Source: Chitinibacter bivalviorum
GTDB lineage: Bacteria > Pseudomonadota > Gammaproteobacteria > Burkholderiales > Chitinibacteraceae
DNA: 64,000 nucleotides
Direction: 5' to 3'
NCBI RefSeq assembly: GCF_013403565.1
Contig: NZ_CP058627.1
Span: 1,116,001 to 1,180,000, forward strand
The notes under the pieces were generated by a model. It worked only from the letters and a program-made list of their open reading frames with translations. It had not been told where the DNA came from and did no database searches. Positions 26,017 to 36,832 of this stretch are shown one piece after another. The first letter of the stretch is position 1. Each line of letters begins with the position of its first letter. A program made the position numbers and the translations under genes.

Positions 26017-28161
26017 TCATTCCGCAGCAGGAGCCTCTTCAGCCGGAGCGGCCGCAGCAGGTGCCTCATCATTCAATACAGCTTTGATCGACAAGCGAAT
26101 ACGACCTTTTTCATCTTGTTCGATCACTTTCACACGCACAATTTGACCTTCTTGCAAGTGATCAGCAACATTAGAAATGCGCTCATTAGCGATTTGGCTA
26201 ATATGAACCAAGCCATCTTTACCAGGCATAATTGATACGATTGCACCTACGTTTTTGTCCAAGATTTTTACGACTGGACCTTCGTAAATACGCCCGATTT
26301 CAACTTCGGCGGTAATTTCTTCGATGCGACGGCGAGCTTCTGTGGCACCTTCAGCAGAAATAGAAGCGATCGTAATCGTGCCATCTTCGCTAATATCGAT
26401 TTGCGTGCCAGTTTCTTCGGTCAACGAACGAATCACTGAACCACCTTTACCAATCACATCACGAATTTTTTCTGGATTGATCTTCATCGTGTAAAGACGT
26501 GGCGCATGTTCACTCACTTCTTCACGTGCACCATCCAGAGCGCCTTTCATGATGCCGATAATGTGTACGCGACCTTCTTTGGCTTGATCGAGCGCAACAG
26601 ACATAATTTCTTTAGTAATGCCAGTGATCTTGATGTCCATTTGCAGCGCAGTAATACCGTTTTCAGTACCTGCCACTTTAAAGTCCATGTCGCCAAGGTG
26701 ATCTTCATCGCCCAAGATGTCCGACAGCACAGCGAATGCACTACCTTCTTTGATCAAACCCATTGCGATACCAGCAACGTGGTTTTTCATCGGCACACCA
26801 GCGTCCATCAGTGCCAAGCAACCGCCACACACCGATGCCATAGAAGACGAACCATTTGATTCTGTAATTTCAGATACAACGCGCATTGAGTAAGCGAAGT
26901 CTTCTTTGTTTGGCAGCATGGCAACTAAAGCACGCTTAGCCAAACGACCATGACCAATCTCACGACGCTTTGGCACGCCTACGCGGCCTGTTTCGCCAGT
27001 AGAGTATGGAGGGAAGTTGTAATGCAGCATGAAGCTATCAGTATAACCGCCGTGCAATGCATCAATTTTTTGCTCGTCCAGCTTAGTACCCAAGGTTGCA
27101 GCAGCAATGGCTTGCGTTTCACCACGAGTGAATAGCACAGAACCATGCGCACGTGGCAGCACGCCAGTACGGATCGAAATAGGACGTACCGTACGAGTAT
27201 CGCGGCCATCAATACGTGGTTCGCCGGCCAAAATTTGGCCACGTACGATTTCAGCTTCTAAGCCTTTGAAAATTGATTTAATTTCATTGGCTTCAAGCGT
27301 ACCCGTTTCTTCAGTGATCAATGCCGCTTTTACCAAAGCCCAAGTTTCGTTAATTTTCTGCGTACGAACTTGTTTATGGCGCAGTTTGAACGCCTGGGCA
27401 ACGCCTTCAGCAGCAATCGCACGCACTTTTGCGATCAATTCTTCATTTTTTGCTGGAGGAGTCCAATCCATCAACTCTGGATTTACTTCATCGGCCAATT
27501 CGTTGATTGCATTGATGGCCGCTTGCATTTGCTCGTGGCCGAACACCACCGCGCCCAACATCACGCTTTCTGACAATTCATTGGCTTCTGACTCAACCAT
27601 CAATACGGCTTGGCTAGTACCAGCTACCACCAGATCCATCTGGCTGTCTTTCATTTCTGACAGATCTGGACACAACACATACTCGCCATTGATGTAGCCC
27701 ACGCGTGCAGCGCCAATCGGGCCATCAAATGGTACGCCAGAAATCATTAACGCAGCAGACGCGCCGATCATGGCTGGGATGTCAGAATCCACTTCTGGAT
27801 TAATCGACATTACAGTCGCAATGATTTGGATGTCGTTGTAGAAACCTTCCGGGAACAACGGACGAATAGGACGGTCGATCAAACGGCTCGTCAATACTTC
27901 TTTTTCGCTTGGCTTGCCTTCGCGCTTGAAGAAACCGCCAGGAATTTTACCAGCAGCATAAGTGCGCTCTTGGTAATCAACAGTCAGCGGGAAAAAATCT
28001 TGGCCAGGTTTTACATCGCGCGCAGCAACAACAGTAACGAGGACACAAGTGTCATCCATGTTAACCATCACTGCGCCAGTTGCTTGACGTGCGATTTCAC
28101 CAGTTTCGATGGTGACATTGTGTTTGCCGAAGGCAAAAGATTTGCTGATTTTATTGAACAC
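26017..28161 (-). CDS. pnp: Polyribonucleotide nucleotidyltransferase (PNPase)
   Basis: 3'-5' phosphorolytic exoribonuclease of the degradosome. Two RNase PH domains (first with [18 protein letters not shown], second with [14 protein letters not shown] and [15 protein letters not shown]), then KH ([20 protein letters not shown]) and S1 ([20 protein letters not shown]) and an Ala/Glu/Pro-rich tail. I use the GTG at 28161: AGGA is 6 nt upstream and the protein then begins MFNKISKSF as in relatives; the reading from 28179 would need a TTG. 714 aa. Confidence 0.97.
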   Translation of the reverse strand: MFNKISKSFAFGKHNVTIETGEIARQATGAVMVNMDDTCVLVTVVAARDVKPGQDFFPLTVDYQERTYAAGKIPGGFFKREGKPSEKEVLTSRLIDRPIRPLFPEGFYNDIQIIATVMSINPEVDSDIPAMIGASAALMISGVPFDGPIGAARVGYINGEYVLCPDLSEMKDSQMDLVVAGTSQAVLMVESEANELSESVMLGAVVFGHEQMQAAINAINELADEVNPELMDWTPPAKNEELIAKVRAIAAEGVAQAFKLRHKQVRTQKINETWALVKAALITEETGTLEANEIKSIFKGLEAEIVRGQILAGEPRIDGRDTRTVRPISIRTGVLPRAHGSVLFTRGETQAIAAATLGTKLDEQKIDALHGGYTDSFMLHYNFPPYSTGETGRVGVPKRREIGHGRLAKRALVAMLPNKEDFAYSMRVVSEITESNGSSSMASVCGGCLALMDAGVPMKNHVAGIAMGLIKEGSAFAVLSDILGDEDHLGDMDFKVAGTENGITALQMDIKITGITKEIMSVALDQAKEGRVHIIGIMKGALDGAREEVSEHAPRLYTMKINPEKIRDVIGKGGSVIRSLTEETGTQIDISEDGTITIASISAEGATEARRRIEEITAEVEIGRIYEGPVVKILDKNVGAIVSIMPGKDGLVHISQIANERISNVADHLQEGQIVRVKVIEQDEKGRIRLSIKAVLNDEAPAAAAPAEEAPAAE

Positions 28162-28262
28162 GTTCTGTCCTTTTAACAATATATCTGCGACCTAGATAAT
28201 GAGTTATTGCTGCGATGGGGGCCAGCCAAATCGATCGATATATTTGATGATTTGCCCAAGGC

Positions 28263-28303
28263 CGATTCCGGCACAACTGATCCTTGCTCTACCGCCGGAA
28301 TCG
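28263..28303 (-). promoter_or_regulatory. Long hairpin in the pnp leader
   Basis: A perfect 10-bp stem CGATTCCGGC/GCCGGAATCG with a 21-nt loop sits about 100 nt upstream of the pnp GTG, downstream of the rpsO terminator. In E. coli an RNase III-cut leader stem mediates pnp autoregulation; this may be the counterpart. Confidence 0.5.
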
Positions 28304-28361
28304 CTATTGGGTAGAAGCAAAGAATTTGAAATCTGGGGAAAACTTGGATACTAGAAATGAA

Positions 28362-28388
28362 AAAGTCGCAGCTTTCGGCTGCGACTTT
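28362..28388 (-). terminator. Terminator of rpsO
   Basis: Minus-strand stem AAAGTCGCAGC(C)/GCTGCGACTTT closed by a GAAA loop and followed by TTTTTC, starting 10 bp after the rpsO stop. Confidence 0.88.
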
Positions 28389-28397
28389 GGGGCTGAA

Positions 28398-28667
28398 TTA
28401 CTTACGCAGACCCAGCTTAGCAATCACATTGCGGTAGCTATCTACGTTAGTGCGTTTGAGGTAGTCCAACAAACGACGACGGCGAGAAACCATTTTCAAC
28501 AAACCACGACGTGAGTGGTGGTCTTTTTTGTGTTCTTTGAAGTGAGGTGTCAGATCGTTGATACGTGCGGTCAACAATGCGATTTGAACTTCAGAAGAAC
28601 CAGTATCGCCAGCTGCGTGTTGGAAATCTTTAACGATTTCAGCTTTTTGTGTAACTGTTACAGTCAT
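28398..28667 (-). CDS. rpsO: 30S ribosomal protein S15
   Basis: Primary 16S rRNA binder, 89 aa. [35 protein letters not shown] and [13 protein letters not shown] are diagnostic. Normal order truB-rpsO-pnp in transcription direction. Confidence 0.98.
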   Translation of the reverse strand: MTVTVTQKAEIVKDFQHAAGDTGSSEVQIALLTARINDLTPHFKEHKKDHHSRRGLLKMVSRRRRLLDYLKRTNVDSYRNVIAKLGLRK

Positions 28668-28759
28668 TTTACTACTCCGTAAATGCGGCTAATTACTTAA
28701 CCGCCAGACAAGCCAAACTGAGCATGACCCCAGTAGGGCTCCATTAGCCAGCGTAGGAA

Positions 28760-29677
28760 TTAAGCTTGCGCCTCGCCCGTTGCCAGCAGACGTTTGGATC
28801 GCAGTACGCCATCAGCGCCCACTTCACCCAAACCAATAAACCGTGCATTATCCTGCTTTTCGCCGCCAGCGTAAAGTTTAACTTCACCGCTTAGCTCTGT
28901 TTTCAGCCCACGCACCGGCATGCCATTACAAATTAAGGCAGCCTGTTCAGCCGACAAGTTGATCATCGGTAAATTACTGAGCAATGACTCTTCCGGCAAA
29001 AGCAATTTTTCGCGCTCATCCATTTCCAGCGCAATAAAATCATCCAGCGAAATAGCATCTTCGAGCTTAAAACCACCCGTTAGAGTACGGCGCAATCCGG
29101 TTAGGTATGCGCCGCAACCCAAAGCCTCACCTAGATCCTGAGCCAATACCCTAATGTAAGTGCCTTTAGAACAACGCACATCAATCACCAAATCTGGTGC
29201 TTGGTAGGAAATCAACTCGATTGAATATATCGTAATGGGACGTGACTTGCGCTCAAGTTCGATACCAGCACGAGCATACTCATACATGGGCTTACCAGCC
29301 ACCTTGAGCGCAGAATACATCGGCGGCGTTTGCAAAATCGGACCAATAAACCGCTCAATTGCCGCTTTGACATCCTCAATTGACGTCGGGGCAACGCCAG
29401 TGGTGGTAATTTCACCTTCTGCATCTAAGGTTGTCGAGGTTTCGCCGAACCGAACATGTGCACGATACGCCTTATCGGCATCAAGCATACGCTGGGCAAA
29501 TTTTGTCGCTTCGCCAAAGCAGAGCGGCAATAGACCGGTAGCGTACGGATCCAACACCCCCGTATGCCCGCCTTTTTCAGCCTGAAATAGCCAACGACAC
29601 TTATTTAGCGCCGCTGTACTCGTAACCCCAAAGGGCTTATCCAGTAGTAAAACGCCGTTCAGTTTACGCTTCGCCAT
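28760..29677 (-). CDS. truB: tRNA pseudouridine(55) synthase
   Basis: Makes pseudouridine 55 in the T loop of tRNAs. The catalytic Asp is in KGGHTGVLDPYATGLLPLC; GVLLLDKPFGVTS and MYSALKVAGKPMYEYAR are family motifs, with a C-terminal PUA-like part. The ATG at 29677 (MAKRKLNGVLLLDKP) overlaps the end of rbfA by 14 bp; a longer in-frame reading to 29704 lies inside rbfA and has no support. 305 aa. Confidence 0.96.
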   Translation of the reverse strand: MAKRKLNGVLLLDKPFGVTSTAALNKCRWLFQAEKGGHTGVLDPYATGLLPLCFGEATKFAQRMLDADKAYRAHVRFGETSTTLDAEGEITTTGVAPTSIEDVKAAIERFIGPILQTPPMYSALKVAGKPMYEYARAGIELERKSRPITIYSIELISYQAPDLVIDVRCSKGTYIRVLAQDLGEALGCGAYLTGLRRTLTGGFKLEDAISLDDFIALEMDEREKLLLPEESLLSNLPMINLSAEQAALICNGMPVRGLKTELSGEVKLYAGGEKQDNARFIGLGEVGADGVLRSKRLLATGEAQA

Positions 29678-30047
29678 CTTCGTCCGGGGCCTTAGGCAAG
29701 GCATTGGCCTCTTTGATTTTTTGTGCCAAATTCATGCCGTATTCAATCGACACATCATATTCAAAATGCAATTCAGGCATTTTGTACAATGAAATGCCGC
29801 GCGAAATTTGCGCCCGCAAAAAGCCTTTTGCTCGTTCAAGCAAAGCAGCAATCTCAGCACGCAAAGCCTCATCACCCATAAAGGTGTAGAACACTTTTGC
29901 GTGCGAATAATCACGTGTCACTTCAACGTCGGTTAGCGTAATCAGTGAGGCCTGAGGATGATCCAACTCGGCACGAATGACCGTTGCCAAATCACGCTGA
30001 ATTTGCTGCGCCACGCGATCAGCGCGGGTAAATTGTTTATTCGCCAT
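29664..30047 (-). CDS. rbfA: Ribosome-binding factor A
   Basis: Cold-shock 30S maturation factor with a KH-like fold. RADRVAQQIQRDLATVI, TRDYSHAKVFYTFMG and MPELHFEYDVSIEYG are diagnostic. The ATG at 30047 (MANKQFTRADR) is preferred to the reading from 30134, which would add 29 unlikely residues across the hairpin side of the gap. 127 aa with an acidic tail. Confidence 0.95.
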   Translation of the reverse strand: MANKQFTRADRVAQQIQRDLATVIRAELDHPQASLITLTDVEVTRDYSHAKVFYTFMGDEALRAEIAALLERAKGFLRAQISRGISLYKMPELHFEYDVSIEYGMNLAQKIKEANALPKAPDEDGEA

Positions 30048-30120
30048 ATTCTCTGCGTTTAGATTGATGCGAGGATTGAGGTGAACCGCCGCTCTGCATC
30101 GAGTTTCTGAAAAGCAAAAA

Positions 30121-30147
30121 GCGCAAGCGCCCAAACGGTGCTTGCGC
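30121..30147 (-). terminator. Terminator-like hairpin between infB and rbfA
   Basis: Stem GCGCAAGC/GCTTGCGC with an 11-nt loop, followed on the minus strand by TTTTTGCTTTTC. A second stem GGATAAG/CTTATCC (30158-30182) lies nearer infB. Together they could limit readthrough into rbfA-truB or act as processing sites. Confidence 0.6.
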
Positions 30148-30199
30148 CATGGTGCTAGGATAAGAACACCTCAACCTTATCCCAGACACTTCCGATCAA

Positions 30200-32920
30200 T
30201 TACAGAGTACGCGCCACTTCGATAACTTCGAAGATTTCCAACTGGTCGCCCACTTGCAAATCGTTGTAGTTTTTCAGCTGCAAACCGCACTCGAAACCGG
30301 CCTTAACTTCTTTCGCTTCATCTTTAAAGCGCTTCAGATTTTCCAGCTCGCCGGTATGGATAACGGTGTTGTTGCGCAGCAAGCGTACGCCCGCTGAACG
30401 TTTCACCAAACCTTCCATTACCAAACAACCTGCAATCGTGCCGACTTTAGATACAGTGAACACCTGACGGATTTCAACCATACCCAAGATTTGCTCACGA
30501 CGCTCTGGCGCCAACATCCCTGATAAGGCGGCCTTAACTTCATCAACCGCATCATAAATGATGTTGTAGTAACGAATATCCACGCCATCAGCTTCTGCCA
30601 ATTTACGCGCAGCAGCGTCAGCACGCACATTAAAGCCGATAACAACTGCTTTAGATGCCAAGGCCAAGTTAACGTCAGACTCAGAAATACCGCCGACCGC
30701 ACTGTGCAAGATTTGCACGCGAACTTCGCTGGTCGACAATTTTTGCAAGCTTTGTGCCAAAGCCTCTGAAGACCCCTGAACGTCGGCCTTGATGATGATA
30801 GGCAAGTTTTGAACCTCGCCTTCGGCCATCTGTGCAAACATGTTTTCCAGTTTCGAAGCTTGTTGACGAGCGAATTTCACATCGCGGAATTTACCTTGAC
30901 GGAACAAGGCGATTTCACGAGCTTTTTTCTCATCAGCCAGAACCATGGCGTCTTCACCGGCGGCCGGAACTTCCGACAAGCCCAAGATTTCGACCGGAAT
31001 CGACGGACCCGCTTCGTTAATCTGTTTACCATTCTCATCCAGCATCGCACGAATACGGCCGTAAACCTGACCCGCCAACACCGTGTCGCCTTTGCGCAAA
31101 GTACCGGACTGAACCAGCATTGACGCAACTGGACCACGACCTTTATCCAAGCGAGCTTCGATCACGATACCTTTTGCAGGGCTATCAACTGAAGCAGTCA
31201 GCTCCAAGACTTCAGCTTGCAACAAGATCGCATCGAGCAATTCATCAATACCCAGGCCTTTCTTCGCAGAAACAGGGATAAATTGCGTTTCACCGCCCCA
31301 TTCTTCTGGCACGACTTCTTGAGCCACCAATTCTTGCTGGATGCGTTCAAGGTTTGCTTCAGGCTTATCGATCTTATTCACGGCAACTACGATAGGCACA
31401 CCCGCCGCTTTCGCGTGGTGGATCGCCTCAATCGTTTGTGGCATCACACCGTCATCGGCAGCCACCACCAATACCACGATATCCGTCAACTTGGCACCGC
31501 GTGCACGCATTGCCGTAAACGCCTCGTGGCCTGGAGTATCAAGGAAAGTAATCATTCCTTTGCCAGTTTCAACGTGATACGCACCGATGTGCTGAGTAAT
31601 ACCACCCGCTTCGCCTGCGGCCACTTTGGCGCGACGAATATAGTCGAGCAACGATGTTTTACCGTGGTCAACGTGACCCATTACCGTTACGACTGGTGCG
31701 CGCGAAACCTGAGCGTGCTCAGTTTTCTCTTCGTCACCTAAGTAAATTTCTGGATCATCAAGTTTCGCAGCTTTAGGAATATGGCCCATTTCTTCAACGA
31801 CAATCATCGCAGTTTCTTGGTCCAGCACCTGATTAATCGTCACCATCATGCCCATTTTCATCAGGGCTTTAACGACTTCAACGCCTTTAACCGCCATTTT
31901 GTGAGCCAAATCGGCAACAGAAATGGTTTCTGGAATATCAACTTCGTGTGTTACCGGCTCAGTTGGTGCCTGGAAAGCATGGGCATTATCTTGTTGATTC
32001 GATTGCTTCTTGCCGCCTTTTTTGCTTTTCCAATCATTACCAGCGTCACCACCGCGGGTTTTGATGCCCTTTTTATTGCGACCATCATTCCAGCCACCCT
32101 TCTCATCCTTTTTAGGACCGTTTGGCTTTTTATCAGCAGGTTTGGCTGCCGCAGGTGCCGGAGCAGCTTTTTCAGGCGCTTGCATCGGAGTGTCTTTTGG
32201 ACGACGGAAATCAACGCGGGCACCGATGCGTGGACGGTCAGCTTCGTGACCTGGCTTCACATGCGGCTTAACAGCAGGTTTAGCGGCAGGCGCCGGAGCA
32301 GCCTGACGAGGTGCCTCAACTTTAGGGGTAGCAGCCTCAGCAGCTGGTTTTGCTTCCACCACAGGTTCTGGAGCCGCAACCGGAGCTGGGGTAGCCACTT
32401 CGGCTTTCGTTTCAGCCTGTTTGGCGCTGCGGTTTTGCTTAGCTAACATTTCAGCGGCTTGGCGTGCAGCCAATTCACTTTGACGCTTGGCCTGTGCTTC
32501 ACGATTTTGACGCTCAGCATCATCAATCACTGGCGCAGCAACGGCAGCAGGCGCTGCAACTGGGGCTGGCGCAACAGGTGCAGCAGCTACGGGAGCCGGG
32601 ACAACAGGCGCGGCTGCAGCAACAGCCTCTGGCGCGACAACACGTTTTTTGCGCACTTCGACTTGAATCGTTTTAGCCTTACCAGTGGCATCCGTCTTGC
32701 GAATCTCGGTCGTCTCTTTACGAGCGATCGTAATTTTTGGCTTGTCGCCAGCTTGACCATGCTTTTGCTTGAGATGCTCAAGCAAACGAGCTTTATCTTC
32801 AGCAGTTAACGTATCTTCAGCAGTGCGTTTTTCAACGCCAGCCGCACGCAATTGCTCAATCAGCTCTTGCGTTGGCATTTTTAATTCAGCAGCAAATTGG
32901 CTGACTTTGGGTTCACTCAT
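30200..32920 (-). CDS. infB: Translation initiation factor IF-2
   Basis: GTPase that places initiator tRNA on the 30S subunit. The N-terminal IF2N domain ([20 protein letters not shown]) is followed by a long Ala/Pro/Lys-rich linker (about residues 100-330) and a second IF2N module, then the G domain with [29 protein letters not shown] and VAVNKIDKP, and the C-terminal IF-2 domains with [11 protein letters not shown] and the formyl-Met-tRNA binding end. 906 aa is normal. GGAGAG precedes the ATG. Third gene of rimP-nusA-infB. Confidence 0.98.
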   Translation of the reverse strand: MSEPKVSQFAAELKMPTQELIEQLRAAGVEKRTAEDTLTAEDKARLLEHLKQKHGQAGDKPKITIARKETTEIRKTDATGKAKTIQVEVRKKRVVAPEAVAAAAPVVPAPVAAAPVAPAPVAAPAAVAAPVIDDAERQNREAQAKRQSELAARQAAEMLAKQNRSAKQAETKAEVATPAPVAAPEPVVEAKPAAEAATPKVEAPRQAAPAPAAKPAVKPHVKPGHEADRPRIGARVDFRRPKDTPMQAPEKAAPAPAAAKPADKKPNGPKKDEKGGWNDGRNKKGIKTRGGDAGNDWKSKKGGKKQSNQQDNAHAFQAPTEPVTHEVDIPETISVADLAHKMAVKGVEVVKALMKMGMMVTINQVLDQETAMIVVEEMGHIPKAAKLDDPEIYLGDEEKTEHAQVSRAPVVTVMGHVDHGKTSLLDYIRRAKVAAGEAGGITQHIGAYHVETGKGMITFLDTPGHEAFTAMRARGAKLTDIVVLVVAADDGVMPQTIEAIHHAKAAGVPIVVAVNKIDKPEANLERIQQELVAQEVVPEEWGGETQFIPVSAKKGLGIDELLDAILLQAEVLELTASVDSPAKGIVIEARLDKGRGPVASMLVQSGTLRKGDTVLAGQVYGRIRAMLDENGKQINEAGPSIPVEILGLSEVPAAGEDAMVLADEKKAREIALFRQGKFRDVKFARQQASKLENMFAQMAEGEVQNLPIIIKADVQGSSEALAQSLQKLSTSEVRVQILHSAVGGISESDVNLALASKAVVIGFNVRADAAARKLAEADGVDIRYYNIIYDAVDEVKAALSGMLAPERREQILGMVEIRQVFTVSKVGTIAGCLVMEGLVKRSAGVRLLRNNTVIHTGELENLKRFKDEAKEVKAGFECGLQLKNYNDLQVGDQLEIFEVIEVARTL

Positions 32921-32938
32921 AGATTACTCTCCCGCGCC

Positions 32939-34411
32939 TTAAGCGAACCAATGTTCGCGCGCTTTCATGATCAATTGTTTGGCGGATTCTGCGTCGATAC
33001 CGGTCATTTCGGTTAATTCATCGACAGCCAGTTCTGCCAAATCATCACGGGTATGTATGTCTTTCTCAGCCAATGCAGCAGCCAATTCCGGCGTCATACC
33101 ATCCAGCGTTTTCAGGTCTTCCGACTGGTGCTCCAGCTTCTCTTCACGCACGATAGCTTGCGTGAGCAAGGCATCGCGAGCACGGGAACGCAGCTCGTTT
33201 ACGGTTTCTTCATCAAACGCTTCAATTTCCAACATTTCGTTCAATGGCACATACGCTACTTCTTCCAGCGTATTGAAACCTTCTTGAACCAAAACATTCG
33301 CCACGTCTTCATCAATATCCAACGCTTGTACAAACAGAGCGCGTACTTTGGTGAATTCTTCTTCGTGTTTTTGCTCAGCTTGATCAACGGTCATGATGTT
33401 GAGTTTCCAACCCGTCAATTCAGCGGCCAACTTCACATTTTGCCCGCCACGGCCGATAGCCATCGCTAGGTTTTCTTCATCAACAACCACATCCATGCTG
33501 TGGTTATCTTCATCCACAATGATGGAGTTCACTTCTGCAGGCGACAAGGCATTGATGGCAAACTGCGCAGCGTCGGTAGACCACAGCACAATGTCAACAC
33601 GCTCACCCGCCAACTCATTACTTACCGCATTAACACGCGTCCCACGCACACCAATACATGTACCTTGAGGGTCAACGCGTTGATCATTTGACTTAACCGC
33701 AATCTTGGCACGCATACCAGGGTCGCGCGCTACGCCTTTCAATTCGATCAAGTTGTTTTCGATTTCTGGCACTTCCAACTCAAATAGCTTGGCCATGAAT
33801 TCAGGTGCGATACGGCTCAACACCAACTGTGGACCACGGCCCATGCGGTCGATGCGCAGCAAGAAAGCCTTAATGCGGTCACCCACACGCAAGTTTTCTT
33901 TCGGGATCATTTGGTCGCGAGGCAAAATCGCTTCTAACTTGCCCATTTCGATAATGGCATTGCCACGTTCGATGCGCTTGATGCTGCCAGAAATAATGTG
34001 CTCACGACGCTGCAAGAAATCGTTCAGGTTCTGTTCGCGCTCAGCATCACGGATTTTTTGCAAAATAACTTGCTTGGCGGCCTGTGCACCAATACGACCA
34101 AATTCAATTGGTTCGAGCTCGACTTCCCAAACATCGCCTACTTTCAAGTCAGCACTGTAATCAGGCGCATCAGTAATAGCGATTTGGCGTGATGGTTCTT
34201 CGTGGTCGTTGTCTTCAACCACATCCCAGACACGGAAACTGCGATGCTCGCCGGTGTCACGATCAATCGAAACGCGCACCTCTACTTCTTCTTCGTAGCG
34301 TTTTTTTGTAGCAGAAGCGAGTGCCATCTCAAGAGCACTAAAAACCACTTCTTTAGCAACATTTTTTTCGTGCGCAAGTGCGTCTACCAGCACTAGAATT
34401 TCACGATTCAT
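32939..34411 (-). CDS. nusA: Transcription termination/antitermination factor NusA
   Basis: Binds RNA polymerase and nascent RNA. N-terminal domain ([20 protein letters not shown]), S1 domain with [20 protein letters not shown]1 with [23 protein letters not shown]2 with [17 protein letters not shown], and two C-terminal acidic repeats ([18 protein letters not shown] and [20 protein letters not shown]). 490 aa, E. coli-like architecture. 19 bp before infB. Confidence 0.98.
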   Translation of the reverse strand: MNREILVLVDALAHEKNVAKEVVFSALEMALASATKKRYEEEVEVRVSIDRDTGEHRSFRVWDVVEDNDHEEPSRQIAITDAPDYSADLKVGDVWEVELEPIEFGRIGAQAAKQVILQKIRDAEREQNLNDFLQRREHIISGSIKRIERGNAIIEMGKLEAILPRDQMIPKENLRVGDRIKAFLLRIDRMGRGPQLVLSRIAPEFMAKLFELEVPEIENNLIELKGVARDPGMRAKIAVKSNDQRVDPQGTCIGVRGTRVNAVSNELAGERVDIVLWSTDAAQFAINALSPAEVNSIIVDEDNHSMDVVVDEENLAMAIGRGGQNVKLAAELTGWKLNIMTVDQAEQKHEEEFTKVRALFVQALDIDEDVANVLVQEGFNTLEEVAYVPLNEMLEIEAFDEETVNELRSRARDALLTQAIVREEKLEHQSEDLKTLDGMTPELAAALAEKDIHTRDDLAELAVDELTEMTGIDAESAKQLIMKAREHWFA

Positions 34412-34494
34412 TGATATTTTCCTCCGGCGTCATGCTATGCCAAATAGTCGGGCAAACTGTAAATACTGCTGTTTTTTTAACTGCAACAATGGCT

Positions 34495-34929
34495 TTAGAA
34501 TTTGGGCTCAATGCGTACACGATCGATTTGTGACAAAGGCAGATTAAGCACTTCGCCATTCACATCAACCACAACACATTCATCAAGCAAGCCTTTCAGC
34601 TGACCCACCACATTCCGACGGCGATCTGGCAGCGGCAAACGCAGCTTCACCCTCACCATCTGCCCAGCAAATCGTTCAAAATCTGCTGGTTTTTTAATCA
34701 AGCGATCCAACCCAGGGGACGACACCTCTAAACGGTCGTAAGGGATTTCTTCCACCATAAACAAACGCGTCAGGTGATTACTCACCGCAACGCAATCATC
34801 AATAGTGACGCCGCCTTCTTTGTCGATAAAAATGCGCATCAAGCCGTTACCACCCAGCTCGAAATCGACCAGCTCGTACCCCAAACCCGGCAGGGTATTG
34901 TCCAACACAGATTGTAAATTAACCGCCAT
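34495..34929 (-). CDS. rimP: Ribosome maturation factor RimP
   Basis: 30S assembly factor, 144 aa. LGYELVDFELGGNGLMRIFID, LEVSSPGLDRLIKKPADFERF and the C-terminal Sm-like part with VVGQLKGLLDECVVVDV are diagnostic. First gene of rimP-nusA-infB. Its 5' leader holds a terminator-like hairpin. Confidence 0.96.
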   Translation of the reverse strand: MAVNLQSVLDNTLPGLGYELVDFELGGNGLMRIFIDKEGGVTIDDCVAVSNHLTRLFMVEEIPYDRLEVSSPGLDRLIKKPADFERFAGQMVRVKLRLPLPDRRRNVVGQLKGLLDECVVVDVNGEVLNLPLSQIDRVRIEPKF

Positions 34930-34956
34930 GACTTCTTTTTAAGCTCCACAAACAAA

Positions 34957-34984
34957 AAATGGGCTGCAATACCTGCGCCCATTT
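34957..34984 (-). promoter_or_regulatory. Terminator-like hairpin in the rimP-nusA-infB leader (candidate attenuator)
   Basis: On the minus strand AAATGGGC and GCCCATTT pair (8 bp, 12-nt loop) and run into a T stretch. It lies 28 bp upstream of rimP, and no minus-strand gene precedes it, so it is part of the operon leader. Confidence 0.55.
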
Positions 34985-35146
34985 GTAAGCACTCCCACAG
35001 CTGCGAATCATATACACAATGCGCAGCAAGAGATTTGTTGCGATTCTAACAGAAAGTCTCTGTCAACGAAACACCACTGGGGCGCAAATCAGTTGAATTC
35101 AAACGCCATTTAACCCTACAGTAGAAAAATAGTCAGGAGAATGACC

Positions 35147-36814
35147 ATGGAAACAGTAGAAAAAGTATGGCTTGGCAACTACCAAGCGGGGGTATCAGAC
35201 CAGATCGATCTCGATGAATTTGCATCAATTCCAGAAGTCATTGAACAAAGCGTCAAAAAATATGGCGAACGAGCCGCTTTTATTAACATGGGAAAATCCA
35301 TTAGCTATCAAGAGCTTGATACGCTATCCAAAAACTTTGCCGCCTACCTGCAGCAACACCTCAAACTACCCGCAGGCTCACGCATTGCAGTGATGCTGCC
35401 CAATGTATTGCAATATCCGGTCGCAATTTTCGGCATCTTACGCGCCGGCTATGTCGTGGTTAACGTCAATCCACTTTACACCCCGCGCGAGCTGCAACAT
35501 CAACTCAAAGACTCCGGCGCCAACACGATTGTGATTCTTGCCAATTTTGCTCACACACTGGAAAGCATCGTTGCGCAAACGGCCATTAAGAATGTCGTGC
35601 TCTGCGAGATCGGCGACATGCTTGGATTTCCAAAACGCCTCATTGTTAACGCCGCGATTCGGTACATCAAAAAAATGGTGCCCGAATATACCCTGGATGG
35701 GCATATTACTTTTAATGAGGCGCTAGCAGCAGGTCAAAAACATACCCTACAAAAAGTACAATTAAACCACTCAGACCTAGCATTTTTACAATATACAGGC
35801 GGCACCACAGGTCTTGCGAAAGGCGCGATGCTCAGCCACGGCAATATCGTCGCCAATATGCAGCAAGCCCACACCTGGATCAGACCCGCAGTCGCCGAGG
35901 GCAAAGAGGTCATTGTTACCGCATTGCCGCTGTACCACATCTTCTCATTAACCGCCAACTGCATGGTCTTTAGCAAAATTGGCGCCACTAATTTATTGAT
36001 TACCAACCCCCGCGACATCCCCGGCATGGTCAAAACAATTTCGGCGTATCCCGTTACTTGCATGACCGGAGTAAATACCCTCTTTAATGCCCTTTTGAAT
36101 AACGCCGAATTTGCCCGCCTTGATTTTTCCAAATGGAAATTAGCGCTAGGCGGTGGAATGGCCGTACAACACGCCGTCGCCGAGCGCTGGAAAAAGATTA
36201 CAGGCGTCACCCTCGCCGAAGCCTACGGCCTCACCGAAACCTCACCGGCCGCAATCATCAACCCCATCAACATTAAAGAATATAACGGAATGATCGGCCT
36301 GCCGATCCCGCAAACCGAAGCCCAAGTTCGCAATGAAGATGGTCAACCCCTCCCCGCTGGCCAGGCCGGTGAATTATTCATCCGCGGGCCACAGGTCATG
36401 CAGGGCTACTGGCAAAGACAGGAAGAAACCGATGCCGTACTAGGCAAAGATGGCTTTTTGGCGACAGGTGACATTGCTGTGATGCAGCCCACAGGCTATT
36501 TTCAAATCGTAGATCGCAAAAAAGATATGATCTTGGTTTCGGGATTTAATGTTTACCCTAACGAAATCGAAAGTGTAGTGGCCGAGCTCGAGGGTGTCTT
36601 GGAAGTAGCCTGTATTGGCGTTCCCGATGACAAAACTGGCGAAGCCGTTAAAATCATTATCGTTAAGAAAGATGCTGAGCTAACTAGCGACGCCATTTTG
36701 CAACATTGCCGCAAACAATTAACTAATTACAAAGTGCCCCGCGTGATAGAGTTCCGCGACAGCCTACCCAAATCCAATGTAGGTAAAATATTGCGGCGAG
36801 AATTGCGCGCATAA
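35147..36814 (+). CDS. fadD: Long-chain fatty acid-CoA ligase
   Basis: Activates fatty acids to acyl-CoA through acyl-AMP. ATP/AMP motif LQYTGGTTGLAKGAMLSHGN, then EAYGLTETSPA, GDIAVMQPTGYFQIVDRKKD and the C-terminal lysine region PKSNVGKILRRELR. About 555 aa, the FadD length. ATG at 35147 gives AGGAGA a spacing of 6 nt; the ATG at 35141 directly abuts it. Followed by pilU after 18 bp. Specificity for chain length is not decidable. Confidence 0.95.
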   Translation: METVEKVWLGNYQAGVSDQIDLDEFASIPEVIEQSVKKYGERAAFINMGKSISYQELDTLSKNFAAYLQQHLKLPAGSRIAVMLPNVLQYPVAIFGILRAGYVVVNVNPLYTPRELQHQLKDSGANTIVILANFAHTLESIVAQTAIKNVVLCEIGDMLGFPKRLIVNAAIRYIKKMVPEYTLDGHITFNEALAAGQKHTLQKVQLNHSDLAFLQYTGGTTGLAKGAMLSHGNIVANMQQAHTWIRPAVAEGKEVIVTALPLYHIFSLTANCMVFSKIGATNLLITNPRDIPGMVKTISAYPVTCMTGVNTLFNALLNNAEFARLDFSKWKLALGGGMAVQHAVAERWKKITGVTLAEAYGLTETSPAAIINPINIKEYNGMIGLPIPQTEAQVRNEDGQPLPAGQAGELFIRGPQVMQGYWQRQEETDAVLGKDGFLATGDIAVMQPTGYFQIVDRKKDMILVSGFNVYPNEIESVVAELEGVLEVACIGVPDDKTGEAVKIIIVKKDAELTSDAILQHCRKQLTNYKVPRVIEFRDSLPKSNVGKILRRELRA

Positions 36815-36832
36815 AAAAACAAAGGGATAACA

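Noticed and set aside
31781..32446. 221-aa open frame on the plus strand opposite infB
   Set aside because: It mirrors the Ala/Pro/Lys-rich linker of infB, has a low-complexity product and no ribosome site; the minus-strand gene is certain.
34990..35110. Sigma70 promoter for rimP from TTGACA and TAGAAT on the minus strand
   Set aside because: The two boxes are only 12 bp apart, too close for a functional pair.
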